A DNA stretch of 16,603 bases from JBGPIT01 sp041485125 (lineage in GTDB: Bacteria > Desulfobacterota > Binatia > UTPRO1), in NCBI GenBank assembly GCA_041485125.1, contig JBGPIT010000064.1:1-16603 (forward strand), given 5' to 3'. The number at the start of each line of letters is the position of its first letter. Position 1 is the stretch's first letter. The position numbers were made by a program, and so were the translations under genes. Below are positions 1 through 9,679 of this stretch, in pieces. Under the pieces are notes generated by a model. It made no database searches. It saw only the letters and a list, made by a program, of their open reading frames with translations, and was not told where the DNA came from.

Positions 1-2223
<2,223 letters not shown>

Positions 2224-2227
<4 letters not shown>

Positions 2228-4155
2228 AGGACCGGCGCCGTCGCGGCTCGGTAGCCCGCGGGTTCAGAAGCGCGATCGACCGGAGCGACCGCGTCCGCGG
2301 CGCTCATCCGCGCCGTCGCCCAGCGTAGGAAGTCTTCCTCGGTGACGATACCGCAGAGTCGTCCGTCGTCGCCGACCACCGGCAGACACCCGATCTTCTG
2401 TGCCGTCATGCGTTCGCCGGCCGCCGCCGCGCGCTCGGTCGGAGCGACGGTGCTGACGTGCGTCTCCATCACGTCCTCGGCGTGCGCCCAGGCGAGCACG
2501 CGGAAGCGCGCTTCGCGGGTCGGGGAGATCAACGAGCTGCCGGCGGCGCTGAGCAGGTCGCGATGGGTCACGAGGCCGAGCAGGCGGCCGTCGTGACTGA
2601 CGACCGGCAGGTGCCGGATGCGCCGCTCGTGCATCACCGCCCACGCCCGCGCCAAGCGCTCGCGCGGCGTGATCGTCACCACCTCAGGCGTCATGAGATC
2701 GGCGACCGTCGGCCCGGCTGCGACGGCCCGCGGCCGCGCGGCGGGCTGCGACGGCGCGCTGACGACGCCGAGGCGCGCGCGCAGCTCCGCTTCCGCGTCG
2801 CGCAGCGCCGCCCCCAGGCGGTCGGCATCGGGAACGAGGTCCGCATCGGCGGTGGCGCAGATCGAGAGCGTCCCATCGTAGCTCATGATCGCGAAGCCGA
2901 GGCCGATTCCCACCGCGAGCGGCAGGAACGGATGGATCTCCAACACCCGGCGGCCGAGCACGTAGCGCGCCTCCGCCGGGCCGGGCACGTTCGTACAAAC
3001 GGTATGGATGAGCGGCCAGCGCGCGTTCACGCGGGCGAGGAGCGGCATCGCGGCCGGCACCAGTCCCGAGATGCCGAGCACGAACTCGAACCCGCGCGTC
3101 TGCCCGCTCTCCTTGAGCCCCCGCATCTCGGCCGCGATCCGGCGCAGCCGCGCGAGGGGATCCTCGGCGAGATCGACGGGGAGGGTCGCGAACATCGCCG
3201 CGACGCGGTTGCCGAGCTGCAGATGCTCGTCGGCGCGTCGCACGTTGACCGGGATCAACGCCCGCACGCGCTGCGGCGCCTGCGCGTCACCACCGCCGTG
3301 CAGATAGCGCGCGAGCGCGCCCGCGATCACCGCGAGCACGACGTCGTTCACCTTGCAGGCCGCCGCGCCTCGCATCGCGAGAAAATCGTCGAGGCGGAAT
3401 CCGCTCCACACCATCCGGCGCTTGGCGCCGATCGTGCCGTTGAACGGCAGCGGCAGCACCGGATCGCGCATCAAGGCGGCGATCATGCCGGCCGCGGCGA
3501 CGGCACCGCGCACGGCGTCGAGCACCGACGCCGGGCTCGCGCTGCCCGCGAGATCGCGTACGGCGCCGAGCATGCGAGCGCCGGTTCGCAGCGCCGCGGC
3601 GGTGAGGCTGTCCGCGTTCGCGGCAACCGCGCTCGCCTCGGGCGCGTCGCCGTCCGATGCCGGGGCGCCGTCGGTCATCAGCTCGAGTACCTGCGCGCCG
3701 CTCACGCCGTCGATCATGCAGTGATGCACCTTCGAGAGGATCGCCGAGCGGTCGCCGTGCAGTCCCTCGATCACGTACGTCTCCCAGAGCGGCCGGTCGT
3801 CAGGCAGCGGACGCGCGAAGAGCGTCTCGACGGCGCCGCTCAGCTCCGCGTCGCCGCCCGGCGCCGGCAGCGTGATGCGGTGCACGTGGCGCCGCGGGTC
3901 GAAGGTAGGATCGTCCTCCCAATACGGCGTCACGACATCGAGAAACGGCCGGACGGGCCGCTGCCGGTAGCGCTTCAGCGCACCCAGGCGACTTCCGAGC
4001 GTTTGGACGACCGCATCGAACGGCACGGGCCCGTCGAGCAAGGCGACCGCGCCGACGTGCAAGCGCTCCGTCGGCCGCTCGAGGTAGAGAAACGACGCAT
4101 CCAAAGCCGACAAGCGCTCGGACCCGAGACCGGCGCCCCGCAATGGGTTGATCAT
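2224..4155 (-). CDS. Wax-ester synthase/diacylglycerol acyltransferase (WS/DGAT) fused to a CBS-domain pair
   Basis: Predicted to esterify acyl-CoA with a fatty alcohol or diacylglycerol, giving wax esters or triacylglycerol at the cytoplasmic membrane or lipid droplets. The 643-residue product starts like the family (LSALDASFLYLE, residues 16-27), has the catalytic HHxxxDG as HHCMIDG (144-150), the LPFNG motif (236-240), the conserved Asn-Asp pair (270-271) and CTNVPGP (387-393). The acyltransferase ends near residue 465, close to the usual whole length of the family. A linker follows, then two CBS domains at about 484-535 (DLMTPEVVTI, HLPVV, GLVTHRDLL) and 560-612 (DVMETHVSTV, CLPVV, GIVTEEDFL). 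CBS pairs commonly bind adenine nucleotides, so control by energy charge is an inference. I chose the ATG at 4155; an upstream GTG at 4257 in the same frame would add 34 residues unlike the family. The stop overlaps the nifJ start. Wax ester versus triacylglycerol preference cannot be read from sequence. Confidence 0.9.
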
Positions 4156-4626
4156 GTCTTCGATAGCATGTGGGGTGCCGCACGCCGCGACCGCCCCCGC
4201 GAGCACCGGCGCGGTGGCGGTTCCGAATCGCGGGAATCCCCGTCGAGCCGTTCGCACGACTGGGAAGGCAGCGCAGCGAGCGCCCCGATCGAATGGAGGG
4301 GGAGACCGAGGCCGGGCTCACGCGTATGCAGCGGTCGCCCCGATCCTGGTCGTCTCGCCGCTCATGATCCGCGGCGCCGGCTGCTCGGCGCAGCGCGATT
4401 CCGTTGCGCGGCGCCCAGCGCTTCTGCCTCGGGCCGCCGACACGCCTGCGAACGCGCCGCCGCCACCCCCGTGGGCATCGGCCAGTGGCGACGCGCCCGG
4501 ACCGCCTCGGCGCGCCTGAGCATCCTATTCGCGGCCGGCGATCGAGTCGGCGCGCGGGCGGGCGTCACGATTCGCCGCGCGTGAGACTTCGAGTCGGCCG
4601 CGATGTCGAGCCGCGCGATCGCCGGG
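4156..4626. other. Non-coding stretch between phasin-like gene and WS/DGAT gene
   Basis: This 471-bp interval holds no gene I can support. Open frames through it are arginine- and proline-rich translations of GC-rich DNA with no recognisable motif. It probably carries the promoter of the WS/DGAT-nifJ pair and the end of the phasin-like transcript. The only promoter-like string is a poor -24/-12 match near 4327-4342. No terminator with a T-run is evident. Confidence 0.5.
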
Positions 4627-4977
4627 TCAGGCTGCGGCCGATCGGGACGCGAGCAGACGCCCCACTGTCTTTTCCAGCTCGTCGAGGCGCCGCACCAGCT
4701 GTCGCATTTCACGGCGTGACGCGAAGCTCTTCCCGAGTACCGGCTCGGTGATCTTCGCCGCCCGGGCCTCGAATTGCCCGAGCATGCGCTCAGCGCTGCG
4801 TTCCATGTCACGCACGGTCCGCTCGGCCCGTCGCTGTACGTCTTGCCGCATCCGCCGGGCATCGCTGAGGAGAACCTTTGCCTCCTTGCGCGCGCGAGTC
4901 ACGAGTCCTTCGCCGCGCGCCGCCGTCCGCTGCGCCGTCGCGCGCAGCTCCTTCAAGGTCAGCTTGCTTTTGGCCAT
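4627..4977 (-). CDS. Small basic coiled-coil, phasin-like (granule-associated) protein
   Basis: A 116-residue, Arg/Lys/Ala-rich protein with no signal peptide or membrane helix. Residues 7-75 are continuous charged helix with heptad-like spacing (RRAERTVRDMERSAERML), a short break containing PVLGKSF follows, then a C-terminal helix REMRQLVRRLDELEKTVGRL (about 90-109) like the leucine-zipper-type helix of phasins and polyhydroxyalkanoate granule-associated proteins. Phasins coat polyester or lipid inclusions, and the downstream storage-lipid acyltransferase fits that role. The ATG at 4977 is chosen because GGGAGGA lies 7 bases upstream; the longer frame to 5043 would add 22 residues with no such site. 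The ribosome binding site is embedded in a hairpin, annotated separately. Coiled-coil composition alone is weak evidence, so a histone-like or structural protein is a possible alternative. Confidence 0.65.
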   Translation of the reverse strand: MAKSKLTLKELRATAQRTAARGEGLVTRARKEAKVLLSDARRMRQDVQRRAERTVRDMERSAERMLGQFEARAAKITEPVLGKSFASRREMRQLVRRLDELEKTVGRLLASRSAAA

Positions 4978-5003
4978 GTGCCGTCCTCCCGGACGACTAG
5001 CAC
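4978..5003 (-). promoter_or_regulatory. Hairpin enclosing the ribosome binding site of the phasin-like gene
   Basis: On the transcribed strand the bases just before the ATG read GTGC, TAGT, CGTCC, GGGA, GGACG, GCAC, then ATG. CGTCC pairs with GGACG around a GGGA loop of the GNRA class, and GTGC pairs with GCAC beyond a four-base bulge, giving 9 base pairs in all. The Shine-Dalgarno GGGAGGA spans the loop and the 3' arm, so folding would hide it. The pairing is seen in the sequence; a regulatory role is inferred. Confidence 0.45.
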
Positions 5004-5260
5004 GCGGCATACCGGCGCGACCGGCGGGGAAATCGCCGCGCATCAGGCGCTCGCGCCTCGAGCGTTCCCGGCGCTGAGAAACGTCGGCGCAGGAATCCGC
5101 ACGACTGAGGACGGCGAAGGTCGGACGCTACAGGATGCGGCGCTTACGCAGGAGTCGCCAGCCTTCGCGTCGCTGACGACCCGTCGCATGGGCGGGCCGT
5201 CGTCCGGGACGACGCCGATCGATGCGGTGACCAGCGGTCGCCAAGATCGGCGGTGCGTCT
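4978..5260. other. Intergenic region upstream of the phasin-like gene
   Basis: This 283-bp interval separates the Cys-rich protein gene from the phasin-like gene. It contains the ribosome-binding-site hairpin at its lower edge and a compact inverted repeat at 5199-5213 (GTCGTC, three bases, GACGAC) without a following T-run. I recognise no gene in it and no convincing promoter motif. Confidence 0.5.
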
Positions 5261-5821
5261 TCAGCGCGTCGCGGCGCGCTGCGCCGAGCGTCCGCGATCG
5301 ACGACGAGATCCGGGTTCAAGCGACGGAACTCTTCGGCGACGTGGCAATCCCAGCACACCGGCTGGTGCGTCCTCATGAGGAGCGGCAGTCGCTCGGCCC
5401 GGACGCTGGTCCATTCGACCGTTCCGCCGTGCGGTCCGAGCAGCGCGCTCTGGTGTCCGAAGTGCTCGACGCCATCCAAACCCTTGCCGCACAAGGCGCA
5501 GCTTCGACCTTCGACCCATTGGCGCACGATCGATCGCACCAGACAGTCCTCCGGCGCGAGCGCGATTTGCGCCAGGCATTCCTGCCCGCAATCGCGGCGC
5601 TCGGGCCAACGCGAGCACGCGCGGAGCCGGAGGTCGTGTCCGCCGAGCCCCGCGCTCAGCGCGATGCGTGCGGCATCCACCTCGACCGCGACTGGTTGCC
5701 GCGTTTCCGGACACGTCACGAGACGCGTTCCGCGGTAGCGGCGGTACGTGATCACCGTGAGCACGGCGATGACCGCGGCCATGGTTCCCGCGACCAGCAT
5801 CAACAGTCCGACGACAAACAT
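5261..5821 (-). CDS. Membrane-anchored Cys-rich protein of unknown function
   Basis: A 186-residue protein I cannot name. Residues 3-25 form one hydrophobic helix, followed by YRRYRGTR, which by the positive-inside rule places the rest in the cytoplasm. The soluble part has nine cysteines: Cys37 in TCPET, Cys69/78/82/93 in a segment containing CSRWPERRDCGQECL, then CALC (108-111) and CWDCH (156-160). CWDCH formally matches a c-haem motif, but predicted topology and the paired CxxC arrangement make zinc binding more likely. The ATG at 5821 follows a strong purine-rich GGAGAGGAGAG. It lies 110 bp downstream of the cytochrome operon and just below a sigma-54 type promoter, so it is probably transcribed on its own. 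The location may indicate a link to cytochrome assembly or regulation, but nothing in the protein shows this. Confidence 0.75.
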   Translation of the reverse strand: MFVVGLLMLVAGTMAAVIAVLTVITYRRYRGTRLVTCPETRQPVAVEVDAARIALSAGLGGHDLRLRACSRWPERRDCGQECLAQIALAPEDCLVRSIVRQWVEGRSCALCGKGLDGVEHFGHQSALLGPHGGTVEWTSVRAERLPLLMRTHQPVCWDCHVAEEFRRLNPDLVVDRGRSAQRAATR

Positions 5822-5836
5822 GGCGCTCTCCTCTCC

Positions 5837-5858
5837 GGGCGCGTTCGATACAGCGCCC
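5837..5858 (-). promoter_or_regulatory. 5'-leader hairpin of the Cys-rich protein gene
   Basis: GGGCGC pairs perfectly with GCGCCC across a ten-base loop. It lies immediately before the purine-rich ribosome binding site. Counting from the -12 element of the predicted sigma-54 promoter, transcription would begin near 5859, so the RNA would start almost directly with this stem. Such 5' stems can stabilise messages; that role is inferred. Confidence 0.4.
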
Positions 5859-5868
5859 CATCGGATAG

Positions 5869-5885
5869 ATGCAACGCTCGTGCCG
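5869..5885 (-). promoter_or_regulatory. Sigma-54 type -24/-12 promoter
   Basis: The minus strand reads CGGCACG, AGCG, TTGCAT, against the established sigma-54 consensus TGGCACG-N4-TTGCW. Only the first T is replaced, by C. The invariant GG and GC dinucleotides are separated by exactly ten bases. The predicted start is about 5859, 38 bases above the ATG at 5821. It lies in the 110-bp gap after the cytochrome genes, where a promoter is expected. Sigma-54 promoters need an enhancer-binding activator, whose site I could not identify. Confidence 0.65.
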
Positions 5886-5931
5886 CGAACCTCTCGTCGG
5901 GGAAGGGCGCGCTCGCGCCGCATCGAGGTTG

Positions 5932-7839
5932 CTACGGTCTTGGCTCGCCCTCGCCCTCGCGCTCGCGGACGCGAGCCGCCGGTGCGTGGCCGTCCCACCA
6001 CGTCCAATCCATCGGGTAGACCTCGGGATCGAAGATCACCCAATAGAGGTGCCACACCGCGATTGCCAGGGTCGCGAGGACCGCCTCGTAGAAATGCAGC
6101 GCGGTCGCCACGTCGGCGATCCACTTCGGTAGGAAACGCAACGTGACGTTCTCGAACCAGAGCAGAAACCCGGTCGCGCCCATCATGAGCATGCCCCAGA
6201 GAAAGGCCCAGTACTCGACCTTCTCGACGTAGCTGAACGTGCCCGTCGGTGGACGGGTGACGTCGGCGCCGCCGGACGCGGCAAGCACCCGCCGCAGCGC
6301 TCCGGCGTCGCGCCACGACGGCATCAGCTCTCGGACGCAGGCGCGAAGGCGCGGCCGAAGCGCGATCTCCCCGAGGTGCCACACGAGCGCGGCCAGCAGC
6401 AGCACGGCGGCGGTACGATGCACGAGGCCACGCAGCCCGAAGCCTGCCTCCCAGCGCAGGAGCGGCGTCGCCCACCAGCTCTCGGGATAGGTGAGCGCGA
6501 AACCGCTGTAGACGAGCACCGGGAAGCTCACCATGACGAGGCCGTGCTGCCAGCGCAGGCTGCGCCACATGCGCTCGCGCGAGGCCGGGACGAGGGGTGC
6601 GGGTTGCGGCGGGTGACGGACCTTGCCGGTGAAGTCGAGGAGGTTGTGCGCGACCATTCCGCCGATCGTGATCGCGATCAGCCAGAGGTAGACGAGACGG
6701 ATCCAACCGACCGCGGTCGCAGCCGCCGACGGCGTGAGGCCGTGGACGGAGCCGAGGTTGAAGCTCGTCCCCGCGCCGGGATGGCACTGGCCGCAGGTCG
6801 CGGGCAGATTCGCCGGGTTCACGTGCGAGCGAGGATCGCTCGAGGGCAGGATGTCGTGGACGCCATGACAGCTCGCGCAGTTCGCGACCGTGAGGCGTCC
6901 GGCGCGCAGCGCGAGGCCATGATAGCTGTCCTGGAACGCGGCGACCGCGCCCGCGCGCAGCCCGTACTTCTCACTGAGCCGCGCATCCGCGTGGCAGCGG
7001 CCGCAGGTCTCCAAGGCGATGTTCGCCGCGAACACCGGCGAGGTCGGCTCGCGCGCACCCAGAATGCGGTGCTCGCCGTGACAATCGGTGCAGACCGGCG
7101 CCTGACGCACGCCGCGCGCGAGCGCCTCGCCGTGGACGCTGCCGCGGTACGCGGCGAGCACGTCGGCATGGCACGCCCCGCAGGTCTCCGGGACGTTCGT
7201 GCGCCAGACCGACGAGCGCGGATCCGACGTCGAGAGAACGTCGTGCGGCCGGTGGCAATCCGAGCAGACGGCCGCGCGCTTCCCTGCTGCGACGAGACGC
7301 GCGTGCGTGCTCTGGAGGTACGCCTCCACCGGACGGACGACCGGGATCCGGAACTTCTCGGTGATGCGAAGGTCCGCGTGACAACGCGCGCACGTGCCGG
7401 CGAGGCGCGACCAGTGGACCGCGGAGTCGGGCTCGGTGTGCGGCCGGACGGTGTGGAGATCGCCGTGGCAGTCGGCGCAACGCGGTGCCTCCGCGACGCC
7501 GGCGGCCCGCGCGGCGCCGTGCACGCCGCCACCGTACGCGCTCACGGCGCCGTCGTGGCAGGTGGCGCAGGTGTCGAGTGGAACCGGGTTCGGCGTGGTC
7601 GCGTGCGGCGCCGCCGCGTCGGCGTGGCAGGTCGTGCAGGCGAGAATCCCGTGTGGCGCGTCGTCGAAACGCGCGCCGTCGACGGCGAGCGATCGGCCGT
7701 CGTCGCCGGTGAAGGCCGCGTTGCCGTGGCAGGCGAGGCACACGTCGTTGCTCGGCTCGTCCGCGTGCACCGGTGCGACGAGAAGAACGAGGAGCACGAC
7801 GAGGACGAGCGCCATCCGCACGGCGTCAGAATGCGACAT
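5932..7839 (-). CDS. 11-haem c-type cytochrome fused to a cytochrome b domain, CbcL-like
   Basis: A 635-residue inner-membrane protein. A signal helix (about 9-26, ending PVHA) leads into a periplasmic part with 11 CXXCH motifs, first cysteines at 34, 68, 91, 121, 150, 192, 220, 250, 279, 321 and 349. Five membrane helices follow (about 375-400, 430-452, 468-490, 542-562, 582-602) with candidate haem-b histidines 398, 432, 474, 488, 582 and 597. Multihaem plus HydC/FdnI-type b domain is the architecture of Geobacter CbcL, an inner-membrane quinol oxidase for respiration to extracellular acceptors. The same role is inferred here. The ATG at 7839 overlaps the stop of the upstream 19-haem gene by 14 bases; an internal ATG at 7815 is an alternative start that keeps the signal peptide. 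Four internal repeats are annotated separately. The C-terminus is short and charged. Confidence 0.88.
   Translation of the reverse strand: MSHSDAVRMALVLVVLLVLLVAPVHADEPSNDVCLACHGNAAFTGDDGRSLAVDGARFDDAPHGILACTTCHADAAAPHATTPNPVPLDTCATCHDGAVSAYGGGVHGAARAAGVAEAPRCADCHGDLHTVRPHTEPDSAVHWSRLAGTCARCHADLRITEKFRIPVVRPVEAYLQSTHARLVAAGKRAAVCSDCHRPHDVLSTSDPRSSVWRTNVPETCGACHADVLAAYRGSVHGEALARGVRQAPVCTDCHGEHRILGAREPTSPVFAANIALETCGRCHADARLSEKYGLRAGAVAAFQDSYHGLALRAGRLTVANCASCHGVHDILPSSDPRSHVNPANLPATCGQCHPGAGTSFNLGSVHGLTPSAAATAVGWIRLVYLWLIAITIGGMVAHNLLDFTGKVRHPPQPAPLVPASRERMWRSLRWQHGLVMVSFPVLVYSGFALTYPESWWATPLLRWEAGFGLRGLVHRTAAVLLLAALVWHLGEIALRPRLRACVRELMPSWRDAGALRRVLAASGGADVTRPPTGTFSYVEKVEYWAFLWGMLMMGATGFLLWFENVTLRFLPKWIADVATALHFYEAVLATLAIAVWHLYWVIFDPEVYPMDWTWWDGHAPAARVREREGEGEPRP
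6742..7269 (-). repeat. Tandem two-haem protein repeats within the 11-haem cytochrome
   Basis: Residues 191-366 carry three successive units of the form C-x2-CH, x2-HD/HR-I/V-L, S-D-P or E-P, N-x-P/A-x-TCGxCH, then SVHG or YHG. The units start at Cys192, Cys250 and Cys321, with a degenerate earlier copy around Cys121-Cys150. The repeats are diverged at residue level and each binds two haems, so the domain probably grew by internal duplication. A closely similar unit occurs in the 9-haem protein around its residues 124-183. Confidence 0.6.
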
Positions 7840-9652
7840 GGCAGCGCGCGCAGTTCGCGTCGTCCGCCGAGGTACCGTCGGCCTGAGGGACGTCACCCGA
7901 GTGGCAGGTGCCGCAGAACTCGTGGCCGAGCGCCGGTAGCGCGTCGCCCGACGCAATGAGGGTCCGGTGGCGCGCCTCCGCGACCCGCGGGTGGCACAGG
8001 GCGCAATCGAAGCCCGCCTCGATGTGGCGCTCGTGCGGGAAGCGGACCTTCTCGGAGACGGCACCGATCGCCGCCGGATGGCAGCCGAGGCACTCCTCGG
8101 GCGCAACGCCCGCCATCGGCGTTTCGATGCGGTGATGGCAGCGATCGCAGTCCGCCGCGGTGAGCCGCAGCGTCCCGTGCGTGGCGCCCTCGCCGTGACA
8201 GACGGTACAGCGCAGGCGGCCGTCGACGACGTGCCGGCGATGCGGGAACTCGCGGCCGAAGGCCGGCCCGGAGAGCAGCTCGATGCCGAAGTGGCAGCCG
8301 AGACACTCGCTCTCGTACGGCGCCTGCGGCCACGGCGGCGATGTCGGCACGGACTCTCCGGCGGCGGCGAGGGTCTCGCTCGCAGCACCGTGCGCCTTGG
8401 CGAGGACGTCGAGCGCGTAGCGCGGGTTGTGGATCGCGTGCCCCTGCTCGAGGAGCGTCACGTTCTCGCGCGCGTCGGCGAGCGGCGGCGGCAGCCCGCC
8501 GTCGTGCGAGGCGACGGCCGCGGTCGCACGCTCGACCTCGTCTTTCACCGCGGTCAGGCGCGCATCGAGCCCGGCCTGCCAGCTCCGGTACATCGTCAGG
8601 TAGCGCGGGCCGTGGCACGTCATGCAGCTCACCTCGTCGGCGCTGCGGTGCTCGCCGTGCGGCCGGTTGTGGCAGGCCTCACAACGCACGCCGGCGAGGT
8701 ACATGGCCGCGGGGCGCGGCGCGACGTCCTTGGCGCCGATGCCGCGGTAGAGGTCGCGGACGGCGGAATGCCCGGCGGCGGCGCTGTGGCAGGTCTCGCA
8801 TCCGGTCGCGAGCGCCGCTTCCCGCTCCGGGATGCCGTGGCGGATCTCGATGTGGCAATGCAGGCACTCCACCTTGTGATCCGTGACGTGCGTCCGGTGC
8901 AACAGCTCGGTCTCGCCGTAACGCTTGAGCCGGGTGGCGTCGTTGTGGCAGGTGAAGCAGCGCTCGCGCGGAACCTCGCCGGCGCCGCGGACGACGCCCT
9001 CGTGGCAGTCCATGCACTTCATCCCGAGCCGCTTCACCTCGCCGTGATCGAAGGCGAGGCCGGTGGTCGCGATCGTCTGCTCCGGCACGGCGTGGCAGAG
9101 CGTGCACCGCGCCGTCGCTGTATTCGGCGCGACGTCCTTGAAATGGCAGAGGAAGCAGGTCGTCGGCGTCACCGCGATGTGGCTGCCCTGCACGATCTGC
9201 GAGTGGCAGCTCGTGCAGCGCAGGCGCTTGTCGCGCCGCATCTCCTCGAGGTGCGGCTGATGATCGAACAGCACGCCCTGATAGACCTCGCGGCCCAGCA
9301 AGACGCGCGTCTCGTGACAGCCGCTCCGCAGGCAGCTCTGGTCGTCGACCTGCGCCCACGGATTGGTCGAATAGGTGCCGGTGAAGTAGCGGACCACCAT
9401 CGACAGCGCCTCGTACTTCTTGCGGAACTCCGAGGTGATCCCCGGCGGGATGTGGCACTCGACGCAAGCGACGTCGTTGTGGCTCGAGGATTTCCACGAG
9501 TCGTAGTAGGGCGCCATGACGTGACAGCTGCCGCAGAACCGCGGTTGCGACGACACCTCGAAGGCGGCGAAGGTGAGCACGGCGAGGCCGGGGAGAAGGA
9601 TGACGATCGCGACCACGATCCGCCTCATCCATGTGCCGGCGCGCTCGCGCAT
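7826..9652 (-). CDS. 19-haem c-type cytochrome with NapC/NirT-like N-terminus
   Basis: A 608-residue periplasmic protein anchored by an uncleaved N-terminal helix (about 10-30). The first segment resembles NapC/NirT/NrfH quinol dehydrogenases: helix, then FCGSCHVM (Cys40), CVECHIPPG (Cys63), a CX4CH motif (CLRSGCH, 107-113) and CTSCH (Cys146). Fifteen more CXXCH motifs follow, with first cysteines at 166, 183, 213, 232, 263, 285, 324, 343, 450, 482, 502, 521, 550, 580 and 601. Residues 350-435 lack haems and form long helices including GHAIHNPRYALDVLAKAH, reminiscent of the helical region of pentahaem nitrite reductase or hydroxylamine oxidoreductase-like proteins. NapC-type domains pass electrons from quinol to periplasmic haems; the rest may be a long haem wire. 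GGAG lies nine bases before the ATG at 9652; the gene starts 27 bases after the 9-haem gene. I see no obvious catalytic haem motif such as CXXCK. Confidence 0.88.
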   Translation of the reverse strand: MRERAGTWMRRIVVAIVILLPGLAVLTFAAFEVSSQPRFCGSCHVMAPYYDSWKSSSHNDVACVECHIPPGITSEFRKKYEALSMVVRYFTGTYSTNPWAQVDDQSCLRSGCHETRVLLGREVYQGVLFDHQPHLEEMRRDKRLRCTSCHSQIVQGSHIAVTPTTCFLCHFKDVAPNTATARCTLCHAVPEQTIATTGLAFDHGEVKRLGMKCMDCHEGVVRGAGEVPRERCFTCHNDATRLKRYGETELLHRTHVTDHKVECLHCHIEIRHGIPEREAALATGCETCHSAAAGHSAVRDLYRGIGAKDVAPRPAAMYLAGVRCEACHNRPHGEHRSADEVSCMTCHGPRYLTMYRSWQAGLDARLTAVKDEVERATAAVASHDGGLPPPLADARENVTLLEQGHAIHNPRYALDVLAKAHGAASETLAAAGESVPTSPPWPQAPYESECLGCHFGIELLSGPAFGREFPHRRHVVDGRLRCTVCHGEGATHGTLRLTAADCDRCHHRIETPMAGVAPEECLGCHPAAIGAVSEKVRFPHERHIEAGFDCALCHPRVAEARHRTLIASGDALPALGHEFCGTCHSGDVPQADGTSADDANCARCHVAF

Positions 9653-9679
9653 CAGGCTCGTCTCCGCGGCGCCGCGCGC

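Noticed and set aside
4327..4342. Second possible sigma-54 site upstream of the WS/DGAT gene
   Set aside because: GG-N10-GC spacing is present but four other consensus positions differ, and it is about 170 bases from the start codon.
2458..4584. 708-codon plus-strand open frame opposite the acyltransferase
   Set aside because: Antisense shadow of the WS/DGAT-CBS gene with low-complexity Arg/His-rich translation.
5199..5213. Inverted repeat GTCGTC/GACGAC as a terminator for the Cys-rich protein gene
   Set aside because: The stem is only six pairs with a three-base loop and no T-run follows; such repeats are frequent in DNA this GC-rich.
5354..5365. CWDCH in the Cys-rich protein as a c-type haem site
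   Set aside because: Only one such motif, and the positive-inside rule puts it in the cytoplasm, where haem c is not attached.
6742..7269. DNA-level tandem repeat or CRISPR-like array
   Set aside because: Periodicity comes from haem motifs in protein; nucleotide copies are diverged and there are no uniform direct repeats with spacers.
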